Below, in pieces: positions 45,149 through 54,989 of a stretch of 64,000 nucleotides of DNA; within the stretch, counting starts at the first letter, position 1; each line of letters opens with the position of its first letter. The position numbers were made by a program, and so were the translations under genes. The stretch covers positions 103,566,442 through 103,630,441 of the forward strand of contig CM076197.1 in NCBI GenBank assembly GCA_038277395.1. Direction: 5' to 3'. The notes under the pieces were generated by a model. It saw only the letters and a list, made by a program, of their open reading frames with translations. It had not been told where the DNA came from and did not search any database. This DNA comes from Dryocosmus kuriphilus. Lineage: Eukaryota > Arthropoda > Insecta > Hymenoptera > Cynipidae.

Positions 45149-46083
45149 ATGTACAATCATTCTTATTCTCTACTCTTATACCCTACGCTTGCGATCGAGA
45201 CCAGGACTTTCGTTTCCTCTTACCTTTACCAATCTATAATTGATATTTTCTTTCTTTCTTACTACGATTTTTCGATCGACTCTACTTTATACTTTTACTT
45301 ACATCATGAGAGACCTTTTTTCTCTCTAACTTTTCCAACTTCTTCATCCATCCCCCTCCCCTTGTCCATTCCCATTCAGAATCTCTTTCACTCTCCCTTT
45401 CACACTTTTCCCTTCCTCTTCATCACCTGTACACCTTTCCAACATATGCACCCACGATTCTAGCTCATACCCACATATTCTACACCGATTCTCCTCCTCG
45501 TTCATCCAGTACCGACTCACTCTTACTCCCTCTCCCATTCTAAATATCATCATTCTGTTCCATTTACTCTCCTTCTTTAACTTCTTCAAATATTCTGGCT
45601 CTCCTTCCCACTTTACCATCTTGTACCAACTATTGTACCTTGAATTCACGATTTTTGTTCATCTTTCCTCCCCATGTCTCGCCAAAATATCGTTCTCTAT
45701 TCCTTGCCAATCTCTATTCTCCCCATTCATGCTCCATTCTCTCCTCCTTGCGTATCTTTCTTCTTCCCATTTCGACCTACCCATGTTCCCCCTTCACTCT
45801 TTGTCTCTATCTCCCTTGCACACGCTTGTGCGATCTTGCTTCCTTCTCCCCTCCTTAGTTTTTCTTCAAAATTCCAAGCACTTTTTAGCTGCCTTACTAC
45901 CATTTTTTCTCGGCCTATCTCTTCCCTCAACATATAACCTGGGCAGTTCCATCCCACCCACATGACCCATCTCAAAAATCTTTCATGCATGCTTTCCACT
46001 CTCTTATATTCCTTCCATCCCCAAACTTCCATTCCATAACTCACCACTGACCACACTAAAACATCAAACATCCATACTCTCAT
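45149..46083 (-). pseudogene. LINE C-terminal region, broken
   Basis: The minus frame at 46,083 onward reads VWSVVSYGMEVWGWKEYKRV then FLRWVMWVGWNCPGYMLREE. A second frame (45,649-45,344) reads RYNSWYKMVKWEGEPEYLKK and ends in a knuckle CRICGYELESWVHMLERC. These are the thumb and C-terminal Cys-His motif of the same LINE superfamily as at 39-40 kb, but diverged from it. A frameshift separates the two pieces. The apparent plus-strand ORFs (45,149-45,965) are its shadows. Confidence 0.85.
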
Positions 46084-46620
46084 TCTCCAGTTTTAAAATG
46101 TATGTAAATATTTACTGGAAAATTTTACAAGTCAAAGCTGAGAAAATACTTAAATGTGGTAAAGTTCAGATTGTAGAAATATTCAGATCATAGCACAAAC
46201 GTAGGTTATCTTATAGTAAAGTTCAGATTGTAGAGATATTCAGATCATATCAGTATATTTTTGTTATTGTAAAAATTTTTTATGTGAAATTTTTTCAAAA
46301 TAATTTATGAGGAGATTATAATTTGAAATTGTGAGTGAATCTGAGTGAATAGTTCAAAATCAAGGATATTTTTTAAGGAATTTTGTAAATGGATAATAAT
46401 GAAGTAAGTGAATAATGTAAGGATTAGAATCATAAATTTATAAACAGAATTGAGGTTCAGTAAATTTTTTTGTTATTAAAATTTGTTAATTTCGTTAATT
46501 GATTAATTTTTGCTTCCTCATAGAGTAAGCTTTGTATATTTTCCAATATTTTTAAAATACTTTAATTAAACTTTCCTCAATTGAAAAATGTCTAATACAA
46601 CATTCTAATCATTTCTCCGG

Positions 46621-46655
<35 letters not shown>

Positions 46656-46965
46656 TGTATGCATTTGTGTCTGGATTGATGTCGCCGTTTTTTGTCGCCA
46701 CTATAACTTTTACAATAAATTTTACAATAAACTTTATTAATAAATACCTAAAAATATACCGAACTATCAAAACCATTCATATTTAATTATTTGATATTTT
46801 GAGTTTTAAATTTAAGTAAGAAATTTTTTTATAGGGGATGAAAATTGGTTATTCGGTTAAATTTTAAGAGGAAAATTTTGAGGATAGAAAAAACGGTATT
46901 ACAAATGATTCGACATTCTGAGCCAAAATAAGGTCTATTAATAATATAAAGATATAAGAATAAAA

Positions 46966-47688
46966 ATGTATGATCAAGTAAGTATAAAAATCACAGGAGA
47001 TGGTAATTGTTTATTTCGATCATTTTCATTTTTTTTTCAAGAGCAACATAGAAGAGTAAGATTGAAAATTATTTCATTTTTAATTCAAAATTGGTCTTTG
47101 TATGAACCGTTCATTGTAGGAGATGCATCATATGGTGTACCAATAGTAGATTCCAGTTCATATAAATTACACATTTCGCGCGATAGAATTTATGGTGGAG
47201 AGGTTGAGATTCAAGCATTTGTTTCTATCTATCCAATTAATTTAATAATTCACCATAATATTCTAAATGATTTTGGTATAAGAGAATTTGGAAACAATGA
47301 ATATAATAGTAAATTAATTCTTTTACTATCTGGAAACATAGATGTAGGACATTATGACATATTAGAATGCTCAAACTCTTCTTTTTTTGAAGATTATAAG
47401 AAAAATTATAATCAGATTTATCATAAAAATAATAAATAAAGAATAAATGAAAAAAGAAAAGTAGAAAATTTAAATCATTTAATGTTAGAAGATAAAAGAA
47501 AAGCAAGTAGGGTTAAGAACATGAGAATAGAATATGTGAATAGAAAAAGAAGAACTGAATGTGTCGATTATATGTCGAAAGAACGATTGGTTAAGAAAAG
47601 GAAAAAGAACATTGTAAAGAATATGACTGATTATAGAGTGCAAAAGAAAAGGGATAAAGATAGGGTTGAAAATATGAATGACTGTTGA
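46966..47688 (+). pseudogene. OTU cysteine protease fused to a basic Helitron-like region, one internal stop
   Basis: Residues 1-157 form an OTU domain: catalytic GDGNCLFRSF (Asp12, Cys15), a YGGEVEIQAF strand (about residues 76-85), and the partner His129 in VGHYDIL. OTU enzymes cleave ubiquitin linkages. A TAA at 47,437-47,439 is followed in the same frame by about 80 basic residues with repeated (K/R)VKNM/RVENM motifs and many Lys/Arg, ending at 47,686. OTU domains and Arg/Lys-rich N-terminal regions occur in Helitron Rep-helicase proteins, so this looks like the start of such a protein with the Rep and helicase parts deleted. Without the stop it would be 240 codons. The OTU core alone is intact, so a standalone protease cannot be excluded. 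Confidence 0.6.
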
Positions 47689-47817
47689 CTATATGGTCAA
47701 CACTAATATATATATATATATATAATTAAAAATATAATATACATTCAGTGAAGTTGACAAAACATCAATAAAAATAACATTAATATTAATAATAATAATA
47801 ATAATATTAATAGAATA

Positions 47818-47884
47818 ATAACTAATAAATAAGAATGAAGGGTAGGTGCGCGAAGCGCGCAGGGGGGCGAAGCCCCCCTTGTAT
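47818..47884 (+). mobile_element. Helitron-type 3' tail with two GAA-loop hairpins
   Basis: ATAACTAATAAATAAGAATG leads into TGCGCGAAGCGCGCA and GGGGGGCGAAGCCCCCC, two perfect hairpins, each with a GAA loop on the GCGAAGC core. A diverged copy is at 42,355. It lies 130 bases after the OTU-region ORF, so ORF start and tail probably belong to one internally deleted element. Confidence 0.65.
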
Positions 47885-48060
47885 ATGTATATATATATAT
47901 ATATATATGTTGGCTTTTGATAACAAGAAAACTGAATAGCGAAAAGAAGTAAAAATGAGATTTTAATTTGCATTCGGTCTGGGAATCCCCTAGGTAAGTA
48001 ACGATAAGAACTTGTAATAAATAATTCAGACTTCGTGACTTAATTGTCTGGAAAACATGG
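47885..48060. repeat. TA-rich microsatellite and spacer
   Basis: A (TA)n run at 47,887-47,908, with a second at 47,706-47,723, flanks the Helitron-type tail. The remainder leads into the promoter of the secreted-peptide gene. Confidence 0.6.
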
Positions 48061-48069
48061 ATATAAAGC
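48060..48069 (+). promoter_or_regulatory. TATA box of the secreted-peptide gene
   Basis: GATATAAAGCC about 97 bases before the ATG, in sequence more balanced than its surroundings. A start site would fall near 48,090-48,100. Position and motif only. Confidence 0.55.
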
Positions 48070-48158
48070 CAGGACTGTTTAGACGTAATTCACTATTGTG
48101 ACATCAGCGTTAGTTTATAGTTTTCTGCTCTAAGTGAATAAAGCAGCGATCATAAGTG

Positions 48159-48853
48159 ATGGATTTTAAAATGCTATTCCTCGCCGTGCTGTTTGTTCTT
48201 GTCTGCATTGGTGTGTATATTTTTAGTTTTAAAATGTTGTACAACTTTTATTTCAATATTTTGATCAAATGAAATCAGAATTAATATTTTAGAAAGTCTT
48301 AAAATAATTTTTTGTAGAGAAATTACAACACATTCTCAATAGAGAAATATATTTCTAAATATATCTATATATCTATATAATTTGATACCGGTGACTTGCA
48401 GTAAATACAGACAACCTGTAAAAATTTCTTTAGTCAAAATTCAAAATATTCAATAATATGTTTCATTAACAAAAGGATGTAATTGCATTTTATATGTAAC
48501 AATATTTCATTCATATATTTATATAAAATATTAATTTTTTTGTCTATTTCTATAGGAAATATGAATACTAATGTCAACGGCCTATCTTCCAGAGATTCGA
48601 GAAGTGAGTTTAATAAAATATACAGTAAAAAGAAAAACGATTAATTTAACGAATTTCGAAATATCTATATTATAATATATTCACACAAAAAAAAATTATA
48701 TTATGTTCAGGTATCGATGATATTCTTAGAGATCAAAAACGATATCGTGAAGAAATGAACAGACAACGAGAAAAAAATCGGTGGACTCAATCGCAGATAC
48801 AACAGAATAAAGATAAACAAAACCTCAACATAATAAAGGGAACTTTGGGTTAA
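48159..48853 (+). CDS. Small secreted peptide precursor, 80 aa, three exons
   Basis: Exons are 48,159-48,210, 48,556-48,603 and 48,711-48,853. Donors are G|GTGTGT and A|GTGAGT, acceptors TCTATAG and TATGTTCAG, and both introns are phase 1. Exon 1 is almost exactly a signal peptide (MDFKMLFLAVLFVLVCIG). Exon 2 encodes a 15-residue Asn-rich linker (NTNVNGLSSRDSR). Exon 3 encodes a highly charged segment (DQKRYREEMNRQREKNRW) and ends IKGTLG, so the mature chain has no Cys and would likely be helical. One exon for signal, one for spacer and one for mature peptide is a layout seen in insect neuropeptide, immune and venom/saliva peptides. No homologue is recognised. The final Gly could be an amidation donor. 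Alternative: a recently evolved orphan secreted gene. Confidence 0.72.
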
Positions 48854-48910
48854 TTTCTTTAATATTGAATCTTAATCGTTATGTTTCAATATTAAAACAT
48901 TATTTGTATG

Positions 48911-48938
48911 CAATAAATCAAAAACTGTACTAATAAAT
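48911..48938 (+). terminator. Polyadenylation signals of the secreted-peptide gene
   Basis: AATAAA at about 48,911 and again near 48,933, 60-85 bases after the stop, as expected for a short transcript. Confidence 0.6.
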
Positions 48939-48939
48939 A

Positions 48940-49440
48940 TATTTTGTTTGCATTTGTATTGGAATTTTTTTCTCTTAAAACACAATTATAAAAAAGATAA
49001 AATAATACAGAAAGTCGAAAAACTATAAACTCTTCATAGAAACTTTCCTCAATATTGATATTGTTTTATATACTTAAAAAATAATTTTATCTTCTATACA
49101 CATAGGAATTAATTGCAAAATCTTATTTTGTATTCAAAAAACTCTGATACTAAATTTAATTAGATTTAAAGAATTTTATAGTTCTTATCAAGAGCAGCAG
49201 AATTTTATTGATATAAATGTTGACGCAGCAGTTTAATGAACAATGGGGCATAATTTAAGAGCATTGACACTGACTCCATTCATTTTGCTCACACACTGTT
49301 CCGTCGCGTCGTCGGTTCAGTTTTCAGAATTCTTATTGAAGTCCATAATTGAATTAACTGCATCATATACAGACAATGTTATTACGAATCAGTTTCAACA
49401 CTGATTTTTTCTTTTTGATCGAAAGAAAAAGAATTGTCTG
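48940..49440. other. Intergenic DNA
   Basis: AT-rich, with a somewhat GC-richer patch at 49,240-49,320 (CACACTGTTCCGTCGCGTCG). No feature seen. Confidence 0.35.
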
Positions 49441-49446
49441 AATACA

Positions 49447-49737
49447 CTGTGTTTTTATACTAATATTATTTGATTTACACAAAATTCCTTTAAATCAAAC
49501 AAATCCTTTGTTAAACTCATATATTATTTCTTTAATATAGAGTAAAACAAATTTCTGTTTATTTCAAACAGAGTTTTTGTTCAATTCAAACCAATTTTGT
49601 TTGCTTCAAATAAAATTTGATTTAATTCGAATAAAATTTCTTTAATTCAAATCAAAATTTGTTTAAAACATCAAAGAAACTGCATTCAAAGAAATTTCTT
49701 TGTATCAAACAAACATTCTTCTCAGTCAAATCTTAGT
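49447..49737. repeat. TTCAAA/TTTGTTT-rich dispersed repeat
   Basis: Made of ~20-30 bp alternations of TTTGTT...TTCAAA and TTTGATTTAATTC. The same sequence occurs at 59,798-59,945 (TTTTTGTTCAATT(T/C)AAA, TTTGATTTAATT(T/C)(A/G)AATAA). It resembles, in design, the TTGGTTGATT element at 12,647. Probably the body of a short TIR element. Confidence 0.6.
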
Positions 49738-50762
49738 TTTGTAGTCAACTCGTAAATCTTTCAACCTGATTCATCTTTGTCACCCTGATAAGATAAAGTG
49801 AAAATTTTTTGCAAATGCTTTTGCAAAATACGTTCGTAATATATTTGCATACATTTTTTCGAAAAACATAAAAGCTTTTATAGATTATTCAATGACTTAT
49901 TCATTATAGAAAATAATATACATAGATTATACCTAATTTAATAAATAGATTACCTCGATTCCTAAATTGAATAATTATTATTAGATAAACTAAAATAAGT
50001 CAATTTAAAAATTATATTTTTAAGAAAAACTTAAATTTAAAACCAAAAAATCTGTTTAATACTATTATTTTTATGAGCATATAATTTTTTATCAAATTCA
50101 CTATGTTTTATGTGCTGTAACTGAAGCAATTATTTTAACCTAAACCCTGAAGATCCTACAATAAATTATTTTACTATTCGTCTAAAATAATCTAGTTATT
50201 ACATATTTTTATTAAAAATTAGAAAACAACCCTTGAAATAGTAAATAGGTACAACTTTGTTTATAAAATATAAAAATTTAAATAAAAAAATAGGATTTAT
50301 TTTCGAATTTTAAGAAGCTATTCTTAGTTTTAACATAATTTTTCTGTAGGTATGTGTCTAGTGTACCTGTTTAGATGCATTCAGTATTCAAAATCGGTGT
50401 AAATATGTAAAAACAATAAACTTAATATATACATTATTTAATTATTATTCTTTTTCTGTTTCGACCTCCTATTGTTTTCCTTCTTTCTTGACAGTGTGTG
50501 TTTCAATTACAATATCTAATTTCAGGAAATATTAAAATGATATTTATTATTTTTAAAAAACAATAAGTTCAACACAAAAGAAATAGCCTATATATTTGAT
50601 ACACAATACATATTGAATTATTCTTTTGTGGAAAAAGTTAAGTATACAAAAATTAAAATGTACACAAGTTACTGAAGAAAGGAAGTATCTTTTATCATTA
50701 CATACGTCACTTTTCAAGAAAATTAGTAAATAAAACGTCTTATTGTAAGAACCAGCATATAT
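49738..50762. other. AT-rich intergenic DNA
   Basis: No feature seen. Confidence 0.35.
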
Positions 50763-51212
50763 TTATATAAATTTAATTTTTTGAGCAACATAATTTGCGA
50801 CTAAATTTACAAATTCATTTTTAAATTGTTTATCTTTTAATTTCTCATTGAATTCGTCAAACCTAGACGTTTCACTGAGCGGAAGTTTCAAGTCATTATT
50901 ATAAATAAATCCTTTGGTTAAAGAAATAAGTTCAGCTTCAGTAGCGCACGGTAAATCATCCTGTTTATCAAAATCAGCCTGTTTAATATTTCGTTCTACA
51001 CAACAGTATTTCCGTTTAGTGCAGCTAATAGAAGTTGAATATAATTATATTTAATAACATTTTTCAAAAAAATTTATACCTATGCTTGAAAAATGATAAA
51101 CATGAATCATTTTTTTCACACTCAACCTGAAGATACAGTTTTTCTTCTTTCTCTCGATTCATCTTTTCGTTTATTTTTCGTTTTATTATTTTTTGAGTCA
51201 GGATGGATTTGA
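50763..51212 (-). CDS. DUF4806-like terminal exon with a possible upstream exon
   Basis: The minus-strand exon 51,024-50,763 (acceptor CTTCTATTAG, or alternatively TTGTGTAG at 50,995) is open to a TAA at 50,763. It reads LPCATEAELISLTKGF, LPLSETSRFDEFNEKLKD and FKNEFVNLVANYVAQKI. The 'LPl-t-e-fe-lEekLkd--fr--lv--l' rhythm is that of DUF4806, a C-terminal domain common in insect and mobile-element-linked proteins; the match is by eye. An upstream exon 51,212-51,080 (acceptor ATCTTGCAG, donor CATAG|GTATAA) is phase-compatible and gives a charged MNREKEEKLYLQVECEKND segment. No start exon was found; an open, protein-like stretch lies at 51,480-51,595. It may be a decayed or partial gene. Confidence 0.4.
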
Positions 51213-51312
51213 CTGCAAGATGAATCCAAAAATAAGTAATAATTAAGAAATAGATGAATATAAGAATATAAGAATCTTAATTGTCTAAAAATATTGTTGA
51301 AGTATTCAGATG
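51205..51312 (+). repeat. Segment duplicated at 54,557-54,663
   Basis: TTGACTGCAAGATGAATCC through AAAATATTGTTGAAGTATTC recurs 3.3 kb downstream with few changes. In this copy it covers the upstream intron boundary of the DUF4806-like gene. In the other copy the coding part is gone. Confidence 0.75.
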
Positions 51313-51629
51313 GAGGTGTGCTTAAGAGCTGTACATATTTTTTAAAAAACGAAAGTAATTTCTAAGAATAAATAATTTTGACACTTTGAATTTCAAAAAT
51401 CTAAGTTTAATATAATTTTGTCAAAGATATGCTACATATTAATATTATTATACTTAAACGTTGAAAGTATCGTTGCTATTATTTCCAGTAGTAAGTGTTT
51501 TATCGATGATGATCTCTTGAACAATCATGCTTGGATCTTCATCGTCACGAAATAAATTTGTGCCAAGTTTACAATATAAATTATCGACGCTAGTATCATG
51601 CTAACATTTTTCACAAATTGGGATTAAAA

Positions 51630-52580
51630 TTCCAAATTTTCACAATACAGGATTTCGATTCTTAAAAGTAAAACGATGAGTCTTCTAAATAAATTTTGTA
51701 GCTCTTTCCAAGGTGAACAGTTCTGCTTGTTAATATTTTCTCATAATATCTTGCAAAGTTTTGCTGAAAAGTGGTTTTCTTTATACTTCATAACATATTT
51801 CATGAATAACTCAAAAACCACGCGTCTGCTCAAAAAAATGATAGAAAGAAAATTTGTAGATCTTTTTAAGCCGAACAACTTTATTTGTTATCATTTTTCC
51901 GTATTTTGCATAGTTTGGCGGGAAATTTGAAAATTTTGATTTTTAATAACGTTTTATCGATTAAAACAAAAACCGTGCATTTTAACAAAAAATGGTTAAA
52001 ACCAAATTTGTAGATATTTTTTAATTGAATAACTTTGTTCTTTACCATTTTTTTGTATCTTGAATATTTTGGCAGGAAACCAGACTTTTTTATTTTTAAT
52101 AGCGTTATCTTGATTAAAACAAAAATGGTTCATTTTATCAAAAAACGGTTAAGACAAAATTTGTACACTTTTTTGAGGTGAACAATTTTACTTTCTAACA
52201 TTTTTTTTGTATCTCTCATATTTTAGCCGGAAAATGGATTTTTTGATTTTGTGAAAACAGTTTTTGATGGATAAAACCATAACCGTTGGTCAAAAACCGT
52301 TGGTTAACGAACTCGTCCTTTCTTTTTACCCCTTAAAGAAGTGTACCAAAACGCACTCCAATCCGATTAGTCCTTCGAAAGTTATCGCGACCACAGACGA
52401 CGACAACGACGACAACGACAACAACAACGACAACGACGACAACGACGACGACAACAGACAGACAGACGCGGTCGTGAAAACCGTTTTTTCTGACTCAGGG
52501 GTCTCAAAACGTGGAGATTTCATGAAATCCGCGAAAGTCAAATTTTACATAAATCTAATACCTTCTCTGATGAGAATGTA
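51630..52580 (-). mobile_element. Family A copy A8, 3'-truncated, head-to-head with A9
   Basis: Inverted copy from the internal units (51,680-52,250) through the conserved block (52,300-52,390) and the GAC/AAC microsatellite (52,398-52,475) to the head (TTCTCTGATGAGAATGT ending 52,579). The GC-rich tail is missing. Five internal-unit boundaries are visible. Confidence 0.8.
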
Positions 52581-52622
52581 AAAACGGTTTTTACGATGGT
52601 GTCTGTATGTCTGTTATTGTCG

Positions 52623-52657
<35 letters not shown>

Positions 52658-53706
52658 TGTGGTCGCGATAACTTTCGAAGGACTAATCGGATTGGGTTAC
52701 ACTTTGGCACACTTTTTCAGAGTGTGAAAATTAAGGACGAGTTCGTTAATCAGCCACTTTTGACCAACGGTTATGGTTTTATCCATCAAAAATGGTTTTC
52801 ACAAAATCGAAAAATCCATTTTCCGGCTAAACTATGGGAGATACAAAACAAATGTAAGAGAGTAAAATTGTTCATCTCAAGAAAATCTACAAATTTTGTC
52901 TTAATCGGTTTTTGATAAAATGAATAGTTTTTGTTTTAATCAGTAAAACGCTATTAAAATTAAAAAACTATGGTTTTCCGCCAAAATATTCAAGACACAA
53001 AAAAATGGTAAAGAACAAAGTTGTTCAATTCAAAAAGGTCTACAAATTTTGTTTCACCCATTTTTTGATAAAATGCACGGTTTTTGTTTTAATCGATAAA
53101 ACGTTATTAAAAATCAAAAATTTCAAATTCCCTGCCAAACTATGCAAGATACGAAAAAATCATAATAAACAAAGTTGTTTACTTCAAAAAGATCTACAAA
53201 TTTGCTTTCTATCATCATTTTTTGAGCAGACGCGTAGTTTTTGAGTTATTCGTGAAATATGTTATGAAATATAAATAAAACTACTTATTTCAGCAAAACC
53301 ATGCAAGATATGAGAAAATATTAACAAGCAGAATTGTTCACCTTGGAAAGAGGTACAAAATTTATTTATAAGACTCATCGTTTTACTTTTAAGAATCGAA
53401 ATCCTGTATTGTGAAAATTTGGAAAATCATAAAAAAAAACTTTACCAATCTATAATGTGTTTTAAAAAAATGGAATTATCGAGCGCGAAGCGCGAGTGTC
53501 ATGATGAGAATGTATTCCTTAAGGGCGATAGAGCCTTAAGTAAAATAATTTCTTTTGTAATTTTTAATTTAAAGGTTTATACGACCCATAAATACCGAGC
53601 GCGTAGCGCGAAGCGCGAGTACCAACAGACGTGCACCCTAGACGCGCTCATACTTCGCGCGAAGCGCGGGATGAGAATGTGCCCGCGAAGCGGGCAGATT
53701 TTTTTT
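52581..53706 (+). mobile_element. Family A copy A9 with complete tail, head missing
   Basis: Starts abruptly at AAAACGGTTTTTACGATGGT, just before the (GTC)n array (52,609-52,660), directly abutting the head of A8. Internal units follow, then the first terminus (about 53,505-53,545), GAGCGCGAAGCGCGAG palindromes, and the outer terminus ATGAGAATGTGCCCGCGAAG at 53,671. The mirror-image arrangement with A8 suggests recombination between opposed copies. Confidence 0.8.
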
Positions 53707-53799
53707 ACTATAAAGCTTTTCTTTCTCAGGAATCCGATGAATGGTATTTTTCGGTCGTTGAATATTAACGGTTTTTTTCCACTGTTCGCCCATAAGAAG

Positions 53800-54035
53800 A
53801 AGAGAGTAAAAAAAAAAAAAAGAGTAAAAAGTAAATTTTTGGACAGAATCGTGAATATTACATATAGGTGTATCGAGTTGTCCCTCAACATTTTTCTTCA
53901 AAATTAGCCATAGAATACGATTTAAAAATTACCTTTTGAATTTTACCCCCATAAGCCTATCTTATAGGCTCCGAAAAACCATCATAAGTGAAAAACTAGA
54001 ATTTGAAAGTTTTGGCGCTAGGTTTTACTTTTTTG
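53800..54035 (-). repeat. Dispersed repeat, inverted partner of 57,320-57,510
   Basis: Reverse-complement matches include TGTTGAGGGACAACTCGATA, CGTATTCTATGG(C/T)TAATTTT and AACTTTCAAATTC/AAACTTGCAG-type flanks. Both copies have an open frame containing NVEGQLDTP, but these are broken and lack a recognisable domain. Confidence 0.6.
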
Positions 54036-54985
54036 CTGTTTTTTTTAGTATAAATTGTTTCTAGTACATGAAATATTACTTTCTATTGATAATTAGATAT
54101 TTAAATATTTTTTTGAACAATTTATTTCTGTTTATAGCAATTTTCTCACTTAAAGTAAGATAATAATTAATGCAAATTAACAAATATAACTGTTTAAATA
54201 ATTTTTTATTATTTATAATAATATTCTCTTAGAATAATGATAAAAGTTTGTGGTTTTTTTTTGAAATTTTAAATTTTTCATTGACTTTTCAGTTTTGAAC
54301 CAATATTCTATTCTAATTATTCGATTCTTCAATTTTATCTCTACTATAAGATAACCTTTTTGTTTAAATTAATATTTTTAATACAATAGCAAAAGAGTAA
54401 AAGAACTTCATTCCGAAAAAAATGGAATATTATTTAAAAAAGGATTCTCGCTGATGTTTATTTATTATTTGTTCATAACTAAAAAGCCAAAGCAAAGTTA
54501 AGAATTTAAAAAAAATCCCAACTTTTGAGATTTGAGCATTACTGTAAGAGAAGATATTGACTGCAGGATGAATCCAAAAATAAGTAATAATTAATAAAGA
54601 GATGACTATAAGAATAAAAATGTTAATTGTTTAAAAATATTGTTGAAGTATTCAGATAAATATCACGGCGAAAAATTACAGGAAAATACGGAAAACCACG
54701 TTACAGGGGGGGGGGGGGGGGGTAAATTTGCGTAAATTTGCGTTAGGTAATATTTGAACTGCCCCTCAAAGAATATTTTTATAATTAAAAATAAATTATT
54801 TAATCAATTATGTTTGTTGACTTGCATTAATTATTGACTCGCTCTAAGTGAAAAATATACAAAAAGTTTTAAAGTTTGCAAAAAAATTAGTCAAAGTAGG
54901 CTGCATGCGCCTACAAAAAAGGGTTTCGTAGTCTATTTAAATATAGTATTTTGAATATTTAGCTTTCATATTTTTATTTCACCTA
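54036..54985. other. AT-rich DNA with old repeat fragments and a G17 run
   Basis: Contains a fragment of the 140-bp repeat family (54,440-54,500, inverted), the duplicate of 51,205-51,312 at 54,557-54,663, and 17 consecutive G at 54,706-54,722. No gene. Confidence 0.5.
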
Positions 54986-54989
54986 AAAA

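Larger units (their letters stand above)
44933..46707. mobile_element. Long inverted repeat (~165 bp arms) around a LINE fragment (IR4)
   Basis: The left arm 44,933-45,098 and right arm 46,543-46,707 match inverted. Blocks: TTATAGTGGCGACAA / TTGTCGCCACTATAA, a (CA)n/(CG)n run facing a (GT)n run, GAATGTTGTATTAGACAT and CAATTGAGGAAAGTTTAATT. Between them lies a minus-strand LINE fragment and AT-rich DNA with a duplicated segment at 46,160-46,250 (AAGTTCAGATTGTAGA). Either a TIR element captured the LINE fragment or the arms arose by local inversion. Confidence 0.75.

Noticed and set aside
45149..45965. Plus-strand ORFs rich in Ser, Leu and Pro
   Set aside because: Antisense shadows of the minus-strand LINE fragment with the WGW and CxxC...H...C motifs.
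54706..54722. G17 run and the C17 run at 25,819-25,835 as possible quadruplex or assembly markers
   Set aside because: Flanks are unrelated and homopolymers of this size can be collapsed or expanded by sequencing; nothing further can be concluded.
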